Source: Cryptomeria japonica
Lineage: Eukaryota; Streptophyta; Pinopsida; Cupressales; Cupressaceae
Direction: 5' to 3'
DNA: 64,000 nt
Assembly: GCF_030272615.1 (NCBI RefSeq)
Contig: NC_081406.1
Location: 230,809,396 to 230,873,395 of the forward strand
Positions 35,100-49,283 of the stretch are shown here, in pieces. A program made the position numbers and the translations under genes. The notes under the pieces are model-generated. The model had not been told where the DNA came from, made no database searches, and worked only from the letters and a program-made list of their open reading frames with translations. Each line of letters begins with the position of its first letter. The first letter of the stretch is position 1.

Positions 35100-36190
35100 A
35101 ACAGAAATTGCACATCATACTTTAAAGTCCAAAGTGCAATTAAAAAACTTGATCAACACATTGGACTTTAAAGTCCGATGTGCAATTTTTGAACGGGTTA
35201 TCAACACATCGGACTTTAAAGTCTGATGTGTTAATCCGAGGAAAAACATTAACACATCAGACTTTAAAGTCTGATGTGTAGGGGAAAAACTTCAAACAAG
35301 CACATTGGACTTTAAAGTCCTATGTGCAACCTAGAAAAGAATAAAGGCACATCGGACTTAAAGTCCAATGTGCTTACAAAGGGGGAAGACAACTGGTTGA
35401 CATGTTGGGTTTTGAAACCCGACATGTCAACCTACTCCCCTCCGCATATCGGATTTTAAATTATGATATGTGAAGGTTAAGATCCCGCATATTGGACTTT
35501 AAAATCCGATATGCGGGAGATACTTTTCTCCAGTTGCACACCAGAATTTAAAGTCCAATATGCAGCTTTAGAAGGGGGCTTCGGAGGGCAATCGGGTTTT
35601 GAAATCTGATTGTCCTCTGAAACAAGGGAGACAATCGGACTACAAAATCCAATTGCCTTTCGAAAGAGAAACCCAAAAAAGAAAAACAAAAACAAAAAAG
35701 AAAACAAACAAGACGCAAACCTGAAAAACAAACCCGAAAAGACATAAAATAAAACCCTACCTCGCAGCAACAAGTGATGTTGAAAAATCCGACAAGGAGA
35801 TAATCTAATCCGAGTCGAGGCGAGAAAAAATCAAGTCACGACGAAGAAAAAGGAGGAGGGCGCGCACAGGACAAACCAAAATGAAAACTAATAATGCGAA
35901 AATTAACTTAAAAAGCTTTTAACAAACCCTAATTAATCAATAAATGTGGCATTTAATACAACTCGCAGTTGCATGTCGGGCTTTAAAGTCTGACATGCAG
36001 GCTAGGAACACTTGCACGTTGGACTTTAAAGTCCAACATGCAACCTATGGACAAATCACCTGCATTTCGGACTTCAAAGTCTGAACTGCAGGCTAAGACA
36101 AACTGCAGTTCAGACTTTAAAGTCTGAACTGCAGGCTAAGACAAACTGCAGTTCAGACTTTAAAGTCTGAACTGCAGGCTTAGACAAACT
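35100..36190. repeat. Array of 17 short palindromes centred on TTTAAA-like cores
   Basis: Units of about 26-30 bases repeat every ~43-50 bases at 35110-35656 and 35967-36175, with a gap of about 300 bases. The common core is GGACTTTAAAGTCC or a variant. The outer arms differ between units yet stay complementary: CACATC with GATGTG, CATGTT with GACATG, GCAGTT with AACTGC, CAATCG with TGATTG, GCACGTT with AACATGC. The array lies just upstream of the reading frame that starts at 34943. Confidence 0.92.
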
Positions 36191-36354
36191 GCAAACTTAA
36201 GGGAACTAGAAAAACAATAAAAACAGAAAGCAAGGAACAAAAATGAACTAACCGACCAAGTCGATTAAGGTCTCCCAGAGACCATAAGGTACGAAACGGA
36301 CCAGTTTCATAGGGTTGCCTCATGATTTTGGCCGTACTGAAATTTAGGACAACA

Positions 36355-38070
36355 AGGACCACATATGATCCCTTATAAGATCCTATTGTATACAACATGT
36401 ACCCCTTAGGATCACATGGTGTCCTAGAAGGGGTCATATGTGGTTATAAGGGGTCATGCATGTGTGTTCTAACACTGTACATGTGTGACCCCTTAGGACT
36501 AGACATATGACCCCTTATAACATCTTAGTGTCTACGACATACAATCTCTTAAGATCACATGTACAATGTCCTAAGGGGTTGAATATGTGGTCCTACTTAG
36601 GACCACATATGACCCCTTATAACATCCTAGTGTACATACAACATTCCCCTTAGGATCACATAGTGTCCTAAGGGGTCATATGTGGTCCCAAGGGGTCACG
36701 CATGTGTTCTAACACATGTGTGACCCCTTAGAACCGCATATGACCCCTTATAAAATCCATCTGAACAACATACCCCTTAGTCCATCACATAGTGTCCTAA
36801 GGGGTCATGTGTGGTACTAAGGGGTCACGCATGCGTTAACACATGTGTGACCCCTTAGGACCACATATGACCCCTTATAACATCCTAGTGTACATATGAC
36901 ATTCCCCTTAGGATCACATAGTGTCCTAAGGGGTCATATGTGGTCCTAAGGGGTCACACATGTGTTCTAACACATGTGTGACCCCTCAGGACACATATGA
37001 CCCCTTATAAAATCCTAGTCTGAATGACATACCCCTTAGTCCATCACATAGTGTCCTAAGGGGTCATATGTGGTACTAAGGGGTCATGCATGCGTTAACA
37101 CATGTGTGACCCCTTAGGACCACATATGACCCCTTATAACATCCTAGTTTACATACGACATTCCCCTTAGGATCACATGGTGTCTTAAGGGGTCACGCAT
37201 GTGTTCTAACACATGTGTGACCCCTTAGAACCGCATATGACCCCTTATAAAATCCCAGTGTGAACGACATGCCCCTTAGTCCATCACATAGTGTCCTAAG
37301 GGGTCATATGTGATCCTAAGGGGTCATACATGCGTTAACACATGTGTGACCCATTAGGACCACATACGACCCCTTATAACATCCTATTGTATACAACATG
37401 TACACCTTAGGATCACATAGTGTCCTAGAAGGGGTCATATGTCCAGTCATAAGGGGTCATGCATGTGTGTTCTAACACTGTACATGTGTGACCCCTTATA
37501 GCATCCTAGTGTCTACGACATACGATCCCTTAAGATCACATGTACAGTGTCCTAAGGGGTTGAATATGTGGTCCTAAGGGGTCACACATGTGTTCTAACA
37601 CGTGTGACCCCTTAAGACCACATATGACCCCATATAACATCCTAGTGTACATACAACATTCCCCTTAGAATCACAGTGTCCTAAGGGGTTATATGTGGTC
37701 CTAAGGGGTCACACATGCATTAACACATGCGTGACCCATTAGGACCACATATGACCCCTTATAACATCATATTGTATACAACATGTACCCCTTAGGATCA
37801 CATAGTGTCCTAGAAGGGGTCATATGTCCAGTCATAAGGGGTCATGCACGTGTGTTCTAACACTATACATGTGTGACCCCTTATAACATCTTAGTGTCTA
37901 CGACATACGATCCCTTAAGATCACATGCATAGTGTCCTAAGGGGTTGAATATGTGGTCCTAAGGTGTCACACATGTGTTCTAACACATGTGTGACCCCTT
38001 GGGACCACATATGACCCCTTATAACATCCTATTGTAGATACGACATTCCCCTTAGGATCACATATTACAG
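36355..38070. repeat. Array G, right part: ~130-bp units of long palindromes
   Basis: About thirteen units. The word TAGTGTCCTAAGGGGTC recurs at 36661, 36790, 36919 and 37049, a period of 129-130 bases. Each unit contains an almost perfect hairpin of about 80 bases: AAGGGGTCATATGTGGTCC, then AAGGGGTCACACATGTGTT, then the reverse complement of both after a loop of a few bases. Some units are shorter variants (around 37380-37520 and 37740-37880). The flank just after element H repeats the target AGGAC. Confidence 0.92.
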
Positions 38071-38407
38071 ATTTAATAATTTTATAATCATATGCCCATT
38101 ACAAAAATACAATGACCTCTATTTTTTTGAGATATGGAGTTTAATAACAAACAATGTCAAAAAATTTAGAGAAGTTACATTCCATTTTGTAGATCAATGC
38201 CCATGTTTTAGTGAACAAAAAAATTAATTTTGATATACATAAAAATATTTATACGTTGTACAATAAAATATAGGTCTAATTTTTTTTGTTATTGACTTGT
38301 TAAAATTATATATCATGTTCTTGAATTTTTTATGTATTCAAGATTTAAGTGACAAATTTATATATAGATGTTTTAATTTAGTAAAAGTTGTATGTATATA
38401 TCTTTAA

Positions 38408-38492
<85 letters not shown>

Positions 38493-38741
38493 GAAAATGA
38501 TCTCCCTCTCTCTCTCATTAATATTTTAATAATTTAAAATATACATGTATATATATATATTTATTAATTATGTGAGAACTTCACATGTGTACATTTTATT
38601 TTTTAATGAGCTCAAGATTAACGATCTCTCTCTCTCTCTCTAGAATTTAAAACTGATTTAATTTTTAATGTTTTAAATTGAATGCACTTCATGTGTGTGT
38701 GTGCTTACGCATTTATTTTAATTTTATGACCTACCTAGATA
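38071..38741. repeat. AT-rich stretch with (TC)n microsatellite
   Basis: No gene seen. An uninterrupted TC dinucleotide run occupies 38413-38490, with shorter TC runs at 38501-38517 and 38623-38641. Confidence 0.85.
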
Positions 38742-40560
<1,819 letters not shown>

Positions 40561-42043
40561 TTATATGGTTTTTTGTATATATGTACATGTATGTATGTGC
40601 ATTACAATTTATATTTTAATTTTAATTTAACTCTAGTTGGATTTGATGTACATGTGTCTATAGATCTATATTTAATATTTAAATAGATTCTACTTTTGCA
40701 AGGGTCTATTTGACATATAGACTCTCACTAGGACTCTCCCTTAGATGGTTGCTCTGTTCATGGCCGACATGATGCATGTTGATTTGCTAGACTTTATAGC
40801 TCATTTGTTTATCTTTTTATATATACATGTACATTTTAGACTTTCATATTATATATTCATGCATGTATGAAGTTTAGACTAGATTATACTATATACAGTT
40901 TGTGTTTGATCAGATTATATATTTCACGCATGTTGTTAGATTTGTACTTTAATATACGGTTTGTGTTTGATGGATGATTATATATATCATGTGCATGTAT
41001 GGTTAGATTATACTTTATATATGTATAGTTTGTACATTTGATCCTGGATTAAATATATCGCATCATTTGTATTCAGATAATTATATATGATTGAATGCAC
41101 ACATGTTATATTACATACACACTTTAAATATATATGATTGAATGCACATGTTCTCTAAAACTTTCAAATTTATATATATCTGTGACTGAATTTACATGTA
41201 CATGTAGATAGATTAAAAAAAGATTGATATGTTTATAATTTAAATTTTAAATTTTAAATTTTACTACATGTAACATCTATACAATAGATATGCATTAATT
41301 TAAAAGAATTTGTGAACAATATATATCCACTCTACTGTGCAAACCATGAACAATATAAAAATCACACTTGTTCATATCAAATGAACAAACTAAAGTTAAT
41401 AAACATATTCAATAATTTAAATTCTAGGTGTACTTCTAGGTGTACTAAATAGTTCACACCGTGTACTTCTAGGTACATACAAGTTAAATAGTTCACAACA
41501 CATCACTTAGTGGTTCAGACCGCTCTTCAATTATTACACACATGTCCTAATTTAATATCAAATTTACACATGTACATTCTAATTTAAATATGCATTTTTA
41601 ATTAAATTTACGTGCATGTGCATTTTTAATTAAATAAATACATGTCCTAATTTACTTTACATACATGCTAAAAAATAATTTTAACAACTTACAAATTTCA
41701 TATGCATACATGCATTTAGAATTAGATAGACTATACATCCTAATCAACTGCATACATCAGGCCTTAACACATTTTCAACTCATCCACATGTCCCAATTTA
41801 CTTTACATACGTGCACATAAGTATTATTTAACATACATACAAATTAACTTCATACATCCTAATTTAATATAATTGAAAATTTCATATTTAACTACACAAT
41901 ATATGGTCCACACAAGCCATATATATAGATCAAATATTAAATTCAAATATTTATCCAAGTTTCAAAACAAAATAAGATCTAATTTATCAAGTGTTAATTC
42001 AATTCATGGGTTGAACCACATGTGCTTTGGTTTACTAAGTAGT
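40561..42043. other. AT-rich stretch without genes
   Basis: Rich in ACATGTACATGT-like words and in homopolymer-poor AT sequence. I see no coding region, RNA gene or clear repeat edge. Confidence 0.5.
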
Positions 42044-43461
42044 TCATACCACATCAAGTGGTTCATAATGCTCTTCAATAACACTTAATATTTTGTCATG
42101 ATCTTCACTATCTAGTCTCCACTTTTGAGACCGCCCGCGACGTGGAACTGTTTGAAGAATTAGGCCAACAACAATGACCAAGTGGCTATACCGATATACC
42201 TTGTTGTCAATTTGGTATTTAGTGAAATGAATCCCATGTTGAACAATTTTAACTTGTTTGAAATATGTCCCTTGCACTACAACTGAGCCTGCATGTACAT
42301 GTATATAAGAAACGAGAAATTAAAAATTTGTACGTAAGTGATCTGTGTACATATAAAAATAAAAACATGTGCAAATGTGTGCATGTGTAAAATAAATTTA
42401 TTTAAAATAATTTAAACGTAGATTGAATCAGTTCAAACCTATGGGAAAGGACATTCCATCGCTCATTTCAGATTTTGTTAACTTCTTTCTCTCTTATGTG
42501 CAACACAATAAATAATAACTAACACCTTCTATTTCCATCTTCTATTATGAATGCAAAAATATCTCCTGTAATTTGAAACAAGTTAAATAAATTTTAAACA
42601 TCATGTACTCAATTTTAAACTTATATATAATTTATTTACATGTATGCAACATTTTTTAAAGAAATAAATATATATATAATTTAAATATATATGTGTACAT
42701 CATATACCTTTTTTAATCAATCCTGAAATATAATATAATCACCAGAAATCAAAGGAATATCTTCAAAGATTTTGTCCTCATTTGAATCCTCATGTGTCAG
42801 AAACATCTAGTGGCACCAATTTCCATTCACTAACATATCCAATCTCTTGGTTTTTTCAATCAACATAGTTTTCCAAAATGCAATCAGAACAAAAACATGA
42901 ATAATCCCTAGTGTATAATGTCCATGGGCGATTATCTATACTCATGACACAATGCAAAGATCTTTTCTTCTCCACGCTCTTGCATCCATGCATTGATCTT
43001 CTATCCACATCTATAAAATGTACATGTGTACACGAACATACATGTAGATCAAGTTGTTTAATTAAAACATTTGAACTAGGAACATTTAAAAAAAAAAAAA
43101 AAAAAATTAAATAAAACACTAAAAGAGAACACGTACTGGTTATCTCCCAAAACACTCTATATGGAATGGGTCTGTATGTTCTCGATGATGATTCAACAGG
43201 ATAATTAGGTTGCTCAAAGTGTTTCTTACACCATTCAACAACATCATGTGCATCGTCTATACGATCTCCTGTGTAATTTATTTGATGCTTTCTTAGAGCA
43301 CGTTTTATACAAGCTCATGCACCATCATGTTCACCCTTTCCATGACCACTCTCAAAAAAACTCCAAACATGTAGAATTTTGTCATTTTGATGATATCTAC
43401 ATAGTGCATAAAATGGCCTCGAAGATTTGAATTGTGCCGCACATCCATCAAACCAAAAAAA
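42044..43461 (-). pseudogene. Transposase-like gene J, 3' half (left of copia insertion K)
   Basis: On the minus strand the best part reads FWFDGCAAQFKSSRPFYALC, WSFFESGHGKGEHDGA, then ACIKRALRKHQINYTGDRID and RPIPYRVFWEI (about 43130-43461). After a probable intron come SLHCVMSIDNRPWTLYTRDY and SCFCSDC (about 42860-42990) and GYVSEWKLVPLD (about 42800-42830). The DG...QFK and HGKG...DG pattern belongs to a widespread but little-described eukaryotic transposase-like family. I cannot name its superfamily. In-frame stops and an apparent frameshift near 42800 show that it is decayed. It continues at 56949 on the other side of element K. Confidence 0.6.
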
Positions 43462-44575
43462 TGTTGGTATTATGGATGACTTCGTCATGTGTTGCATTGG
43501 TTTTGTCATTGATGTCAACACTTGTCTTCTTGGAGGTCTATATTGTTGATTTGGCACTATGGTTATATTGGTTTACTGTTGCACCGGCACGTTGTGGTCC
43601 CAGTATGGATATTGGCTTATACACAGCCACCAGTATATTGTTCACCAATAGGATATATTGTTCACCGACAGTGATGATGACTTGTTATCATCTGGAGATC
43701 ATTTGGTTATGTCAAAGACATGGACTGGAAGTTTGGATTTAGTGTTTTTCTTATTGGTCTAATCGGCTTGACAGATTTGCCTTTACCGACAGATAGGTCT
43801 AGGTTATGGATCAGTACGTGATGTTTGATTCCAGATCAACACGACACATTATGGAGATGGTTTATTGATTGGTTAATTGTATTGAGCTGACATATTGAGA
43901 CTTATTTGTAACTGATTTAATTGTAATATCTTTAGTGAGCCGACCTCATCATGTGGTCTTAGGTTTTGTATAAATGATTGTAAGATCTCATTTGTGAGAT
44001 ACGATAGGATATGGTATGAGTGTATATTGAAGAGCAGAGATAAGCAGATCCTCGTGCAAATCACATAGACATTATTTGAAGGTTGAAGGAAGGTTATTGG
44101 CACTCATGTTCAGAGCTTAAACCGGTACTGAATCCAGCATTGCAGATGCTATTTTGTGCAGTACATTATCATTGGATTTAACCATCCAATTGTAGTCAGT
44201 CTGACTCCTATTTTGTGATTGAGCAATGAGCTCTAGGCAGTTGGCATTTTTGCATGTGCAAACCCCATTTGTATACACATACTATCTGCAGTAGTATCAT
44301 TTGATTGTGGGTAAGGTTTCCCACCGTGGTTTTTCCCTTATCGGTTTTCCACGTATAAATCTTTGTCATGTATTGTGGATGTTGTTTCTCTTTCTGTTTC
44401 ATACATCAAGTTATACTGGCACTGCTATAACTATTAATCTGTTTTACCGACATTTAACTTTGGTTTACCGGCACTAAGTTTAAGTTAGAATAATTTGCAT
44501 TTGCGTTATAATTTATGACAACTGGTTAACAACTGATTCACCCCCCCTCTCAGTTGTCCTTCTCTATTCCTAACA
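43462..44575 (+). repeat. 5' LTR of element K
   Basis: 1114 bp direct repeat of 55865-56948. Contains TTCCACGTATAAATCTTTG, whose TATAAAT near 44353 could be the promoter. Ends CTATTCCTAACA directly before the primer site. Confidence 0.93.
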
Positions 44576-44577
44576 AT

Positions 44578-44589
44578 TGGTATTAGAGC
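44578..44589 (+). other. Primer-binding site of element K
   Basis: TGGTATTAGAGC two bases after the 5' LTR, one base different from the usual initiator methionine tRNA site TGGTATCAGAGC. Confidence 0.9.
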
Positions 44590-44632
44590 TAAGTCCTCTT
44601 TTTGCAAAAGCCTAACAACTTGAGGAGATCCT

Positions 44633-45722
44633 ATGGCAACAAATATTTTTAGGAAGGACAGTCTGAAATTTTATGGAACTAACTATGGTATATGAAAGAT
44701 CAGAATGGAAACATATCTGAACTGCATTGGAAAAGATAGATGGGATGTTACAAAGAATGGCTATGTTGGTCCAACTCCGAATCAACCTCATCCACCGACA
44801 TTGGGTAAAGATCAAGAGAATGATTGCAAAGCAAGAGAAGCACTTCTGAGTGCATTATCAGATCAACAAATCATGAGATTATCAGATCGATCTACTGCTA
44901 AAGCTATTTGGGATAAATTGGAAACATTGAATGAAGGAGATACCACTATCAAAATTACAAAATTGGAATGTTACCGTGTTGGGTATGAAAACTTAAAAAT
45001 GGAAGAAGATGAAAGAATTTCTACATTTATGGAAAAAGTTAATGAAATTGTTTTAGGAATACAATGTTGTGGAGGCACTTTAAGTGAAAATGAAATTGTT
45101 TCTAAAGTTTTGAGAGCATTGCCACCAACTTACAAAATGAAAGTGGTTGCTATTAATGAATTGAAAACAATGCCCAATACATCAGTTTCTAGAGATACTT
45201 TGGTTGGAAAACTTTCAGCATTTGAACTTGAAGAGTTTGGTCCTATTGCTATAGTCAAAACTGATTTAGCTTTTAAAGAAACATCATCATCATCATCTAA
45301 CAAAACTGATTGGAAAGCACTTTATGCAAGAGAACTTGAAGATATGAGGAGAAAAAATGAAGAACTTGAAGCACTATTCGCAAGGAAGATGCCTAAAGGT
45401 CTAGCAGATAGTGGATGTGCATTTGTCGCATTAAAGGAAGATTCATCGACACCTATTGTCAAACTGGTAGAGCAAACACTAGTAGAAAAAATTGATGAAA
45501 AAGATGAATGGATTATAGATAGTGGATGCTCGCATCATATGACTAGAGATAAAAGAAAGTTCATATCATTTCAAGAAATTCATGGAGGTCTAGTAAGGTT
45601 TGGAGATGATAAAGCTTGTTTACTCAAAGGAAAAGGCACTATATCTTTGGATGGTAAGCATAATACTGACAATGTTTATTATGTAGAAGGTTTAAATCAT
45701 AATATTTTGAGTGTTGGTTAGT
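44633..45722 (+). pseudogene. Element K gag and protease
   Basis: Begins MATNIFRKDSLKFYGTNYG and continues with METYLNCIGKDRWDVTKNGY, KAIWDKLETLNEGDTTIKIT and ISTFMEKVNEIVLGIQCCGG, a normal copia gag. The protease is marked by WIIDSGCSHHMTRDKRKF and DNVYYVEGLNHNILSVG. I see no obvious CCHC knuckle between them. Part of a broken element. Confidence 0.88.
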
Positions 45723-45724
45723 TA

Positions 45725-46892
45725 GTGGAAAAAGGATTTCAGTTACAATTCAAGAATGGAAAATGCAAAATCATAAACCGAACTGGATTGGAGATTGCAA
45801 CCACTAATCAGACTAAAGGTAATATCTTTCATTTGAATACAAGTGATAAGACATGCTTGATTGCACATATTGATGAAAGTTGGTTATGGCATAAAAGACT
45901 CTGTCATGTGAATTTTGATTGCATTGTAAAGATCAGTTCAACTAAGGCAGTAAGGGATTTACCTAAGATTGTGAAACCTCATAATCCGGTATGTAAGGAA
46001 TGTCAAATGGGAAAGCAAGTTAGAACAACTTTTAAGAGCATTACTGATAAATCCAATAATACTCTTGATTTAATTCATACTGATTTATGTGGTCCAGCAA
46101 GAACAAGAAGTCTACAAGGTGATATATACTTTATGCTAATAATTGATGATTATTCTAGAATGTGTTGGTTTTTTTTTTCAGGGAGAAATCAAAAGCTTTT
46201 GGAAGTTTCAAGATATTCAAGGCAATGATAGAGAATGAAACCAGCAAGAAAATCAAATGTTTGAGATCAAATCAAGGAGGAGAATTTACATCTAGATAAT
46301 TTAATGCATTATGTGAAGTGAATGGAATTGAAAGACAACTATCAGCACCCCAGACACCCTAGCAGAATGGAGTTGTGGAAAGGAAGAGAAAAACTATTTT
46401 GGATGCAACAAGAACCATGTTGATGGAAGCAAATTTACCTCATGTGTACCAGAGAGAAGCAATGAATACAACGGTTTCTACTTTCAACAGAGTTCACATC
46501 AAAAGTGAAACCAGTAAGACCCCTTATGAACTATGGTTTGGTCATATTCCTACTCTTAAATACTTCAGAATATTTGGAAGAAAATGTTATATTAGAGGAG
46601 ATGAGTATGTTGGCAAATTTGATCCTAGAAGTGATAAAGGAATATTTCTTGGTTATTCATCTAGAAGTAAGGCATATAGATGCTATAATAAAATATTGCA
46701 GAAAATTATTGAGAGTACTAATGTGAAGATAGATGAACATTTTGGAGAATCAAGATCTATAGAACCGACAATAGAAATGATTATAAATGAACCGACTCAT
46801 ATTGCACCAGTATAGAATGTAGATCTAGTCACTCCAGCATCATCAGATAACTCAACTGTGACTGAAGAACAACAACATGTGAATGTAAATCA
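45725..46892 (+). pseudogene. Element K integrase
   Basis: Shows the pre-integrase zinc region (WLWHKRLCHVNFDCIVKISS, VCKECQMGKQV), the first catalytic block LDLIHTDLCGPARTRS with IIDDYSRMCWFF, then, after a break, RTMLMEANLPHVYQREAMNT and WFGHIPTLKYFRIFGRKCYI near 46375-46815. The coding part then meets element L, inserted after the target word AATCA at 46888-46892. Confidence 0.88.
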
Positions 46893-49195
46893 TGTTACCC
46901 CTATATTTTTGCTTGTGCCTAAAGTCTCATGATCAACTAAAAATCAGCTATTGTTAATGTTTTAATGCTGAAGTTTTTATGGCCAAACTCCATGTTGGCT
47001 GGAAGATTTTAATTATTTTATTTTTGGTTTACCCATATACCCAAATAATTAAATCTCAAGTCTTATGTGTCCTATGCAAAAATTATTTATGGGTTATGCT
47101 CTACTAGTCCCATTTATTCTACAGTTAAAATTTCATAAGAAACAGAGCCCTCAGTAAAAAGTTGTGCAGGTTTTTCTATGGCAGCCCAAAAGAACAATTG
47201 TCATTGAACTTGAACCTTGAACTTTTTCAAAAAGTTCAAAGTTCGGGTTCAAGTTCAAAGTTAAAATTTAACTGGAACGATCTTTGTAATTTTTGGTCAT
47301 TGAACTTGAACTTTGAACCTTTTTGTTCAAGGTTCAAAGGTTCAATGCACAACCAAAATAGAAAGGCAAAGCAATCAATGAAGCATATGGGTGCAGTTTG
47401 TGTTTTTGAACCTCGCAGGTTCAAGGTTCAAGGTTCAAGGTTCAAGCTTTGCATGTTCAAAGTTCAATAGGTTCAATTGGTTCAGTGAGGTTTACCAAGT
47501 TCAACCAGTTCAAGAAGTTCAATAGGTATGATAGAGTTTAAGCAATTCAATTGTTCCACCAGGTACAGATGGTTTGACAGGGCCAAGCTCAAAAGTTGTC
47601 ACGATAAGACAACTCAAATACTTTAGATGGATTTAAATCCCATATGAATTATCATTGTTAATCTTGGCTATATCTATAATGATCAAAATCTATAGAAGGT
47701 CGATTCTAATTTCAAAGAAATCGGTGTTTATACATAGCATTGGAGTTGTAAACAAAAATGGTTGCAATAGCTCTTGTTTTGGCTCTTAATCAACTAACAC
47801 GTATTTGACTAGTTATCAACTATGTTAAGCAGTTTTGTTTCAGGAAGTGGTTGGAAAGTCATTATAACCAGAACATGGGTGACACTTACTGCAATCATTT
47901 AGAAATCCCAAGGAAAGCACCATGAGCATATCTGGATGTCGCGTGTGCAGAGAGAAAGAATGCACATAATCTACAAAAAAAATGTTTATGACATTGGGCA
48001 AAAATAATGATGAATGAGTTACTCCACATACAATGTGATAAGGAAGTTATGGTGCAGTGTGTTTGAGAGCAGAAGATGTGAAAATCACTGAGAACATTAT
48101 TTTGACAAGTCTGATTTTATGGCAGTCATATAGACCCGCACATAGTAGAACATATATTTTGACTCAGATATTAGTTTTGAAATCACTCTAGTCAGAATGC
48201 AGGAAACTAGGTTTCAACCAATATATTCAAAATTTAGAATGATCTAATGGTGCAAACAATAGTTACGGCCCCCACACTGAGACATATTTTGACTATCACA
48301 AACATTTTCAGTCCACCCAACATAAAGAATATTTTCATTTTGGGATAAAATATTCAAGTGCCACTTGTCCAAATATTCTTATAAAATTTAGAGAATTATA
48401 TTTCTAATGTTTATAAATATTTGATACTATAAATAAGAGTAATGGAGAAAGTGAAAAGCATAAGTTAAAAGGTTTTTCAAGATTCAGTTATAAAACAGAA
48501 TAAAGATCTCATGTAGCTATTTATTGCGAAAGGATTGAAGGAGGCGGGGTTATTCTTCTTTTCTTTTCTTCCAAAAGCCTATGGGGGAGAGGGAGTGTTT
48601 TTTTATTTGTAAGGGAGGAGTTGAAGCTTTTCTAAGCAATGTTTTGTGCAAAAAATATCAATCTTTGAGTTGATTTTCAGACATGAATAGAATGCAGATG
48701 ATATCTTCAATCTTTGTGTTGTTGATATTATTCTCATAACTGTAGCTGGACTTTGAGCCTTTGTAGTTGTTTATTAATATATTTTCTACTATAATCGATT
48801 GTGTATGTGGATTTATTACAAGAATGTGTGCTTGAAAGTAAGTCATATTGGAGCAACAACATTCTCTGTTAGTTTTTAGTCCAAATGTTATCCATAAGTG
48901 CAGACAATTAAACTTTGATTTAATGGTCTTCATTTATATCTGTTTTATAAATCTTTGGCATTCATTTTCATGGCTATGGATGAATGTTATTTTCCTTTAT
49001 CATTTTCTGGTTAAAAGTGTATCAACAATTTAATTCATTGTAAATCTTCTAAGAGGGAGCTGTACCTCTTAATTTAGAGGAAGATTATCACTTCAATGAT
49101 AATCTATCCAACTGTTAGTGCTTTTTGTCCTTCATTCTAGGCATTTTGAGTTTATTTGTATAGTTATTTTAGAAGGACAAATATGTTAACTAACA
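46893..49195 (+). repeat. 5' LTR of element L
   Basis: 2303 bp. U3 contains a stretch at 47200-47530 built from GTTCAA and TTGAAC words, including GGTTCAA repeated four times near 47418-47446. TATA box TATAAATA at 48428-48435, leaving about 760 bases for R and U5. Confidence 0.93.
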
Positions 49196-49198
49196 GAT

Positions 49199-49222
49199 TT
49201 TTGGCAACTCTGCTGGGGACTC
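49199..49222 (+). other. Primer-binding site of element L
   Basis: TTTTTGGCAACTCTGCTGGG follows the 5' LTR by a few bases. It differs from the site in element H (TTTTTTGGCGACTCTGCTAG) at only two positions in the shared core. Confidence 0.75.
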
Positions 49223-49283
49223 AGAATCAAAGATTAGTGCATTTTGTTTCCTCATATTTTTAGATTTATCTCTGTGTAGGAGA

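Larger units (their letters stand above)
24932..36354 (-). mobile_element. Element H: Ty3/gypsy fossil of the Tat/Ogre type with a giant LTR
   Basis: A minus-strand element inserted in array G and flanked by AGGAC (24927-24931 and 36355-36359). Ends are TGTTGGGTG on the left and GGACAACA on the right. In order on the minus strand: right LTR 36354-30421, primer site, gag, protease, an extra RNase H, reverse transcriptase, RNase H, left LTR remnant 25545-24932. I see no integrase. The element is broken, with the coding part interrupted in several places. Assignment to the Tat/Ogre side rests on the second (archaeal-like) RNase H, the very long LTR and the primer-site sequence. Confidence 0.85.
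30421..36354 (-). repeat. Right (5') LTR of element H, about 5.9 kb
   Basis: Inner edge at the primer site, outer edge at GGACAACA followed by the target repeat AGGAC. A TATA box on the minus strand at 31178-31185 leaves about 760 bases for R and U5, so U3 would be about 5.2 kb. U3 contains a long open reading frame (31370-34943) and an array of short palindromes (35100-36190). An alternative is that a separate insertion lies inside a shorter LTR; I found no internal terminus or target repeat to support that. Confidence 0.7.

Noticed and set aside
35477-35773. An open stretch rich in phenylalanine on the minus strand that looks like a membrane protein
   Set aside because: It overlaps the palindrome array and an A-rich tract; the hydrophobic run is simply the translation of poly-T-like sequence.
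42856-43114. Open stretches on both strands around a 24-base A run
   Set aside because: The lysine or phenylalanine run comes from the homopolymer. Only the short SLHCVMSIDNRPW segment on the minus strand fits gene J.
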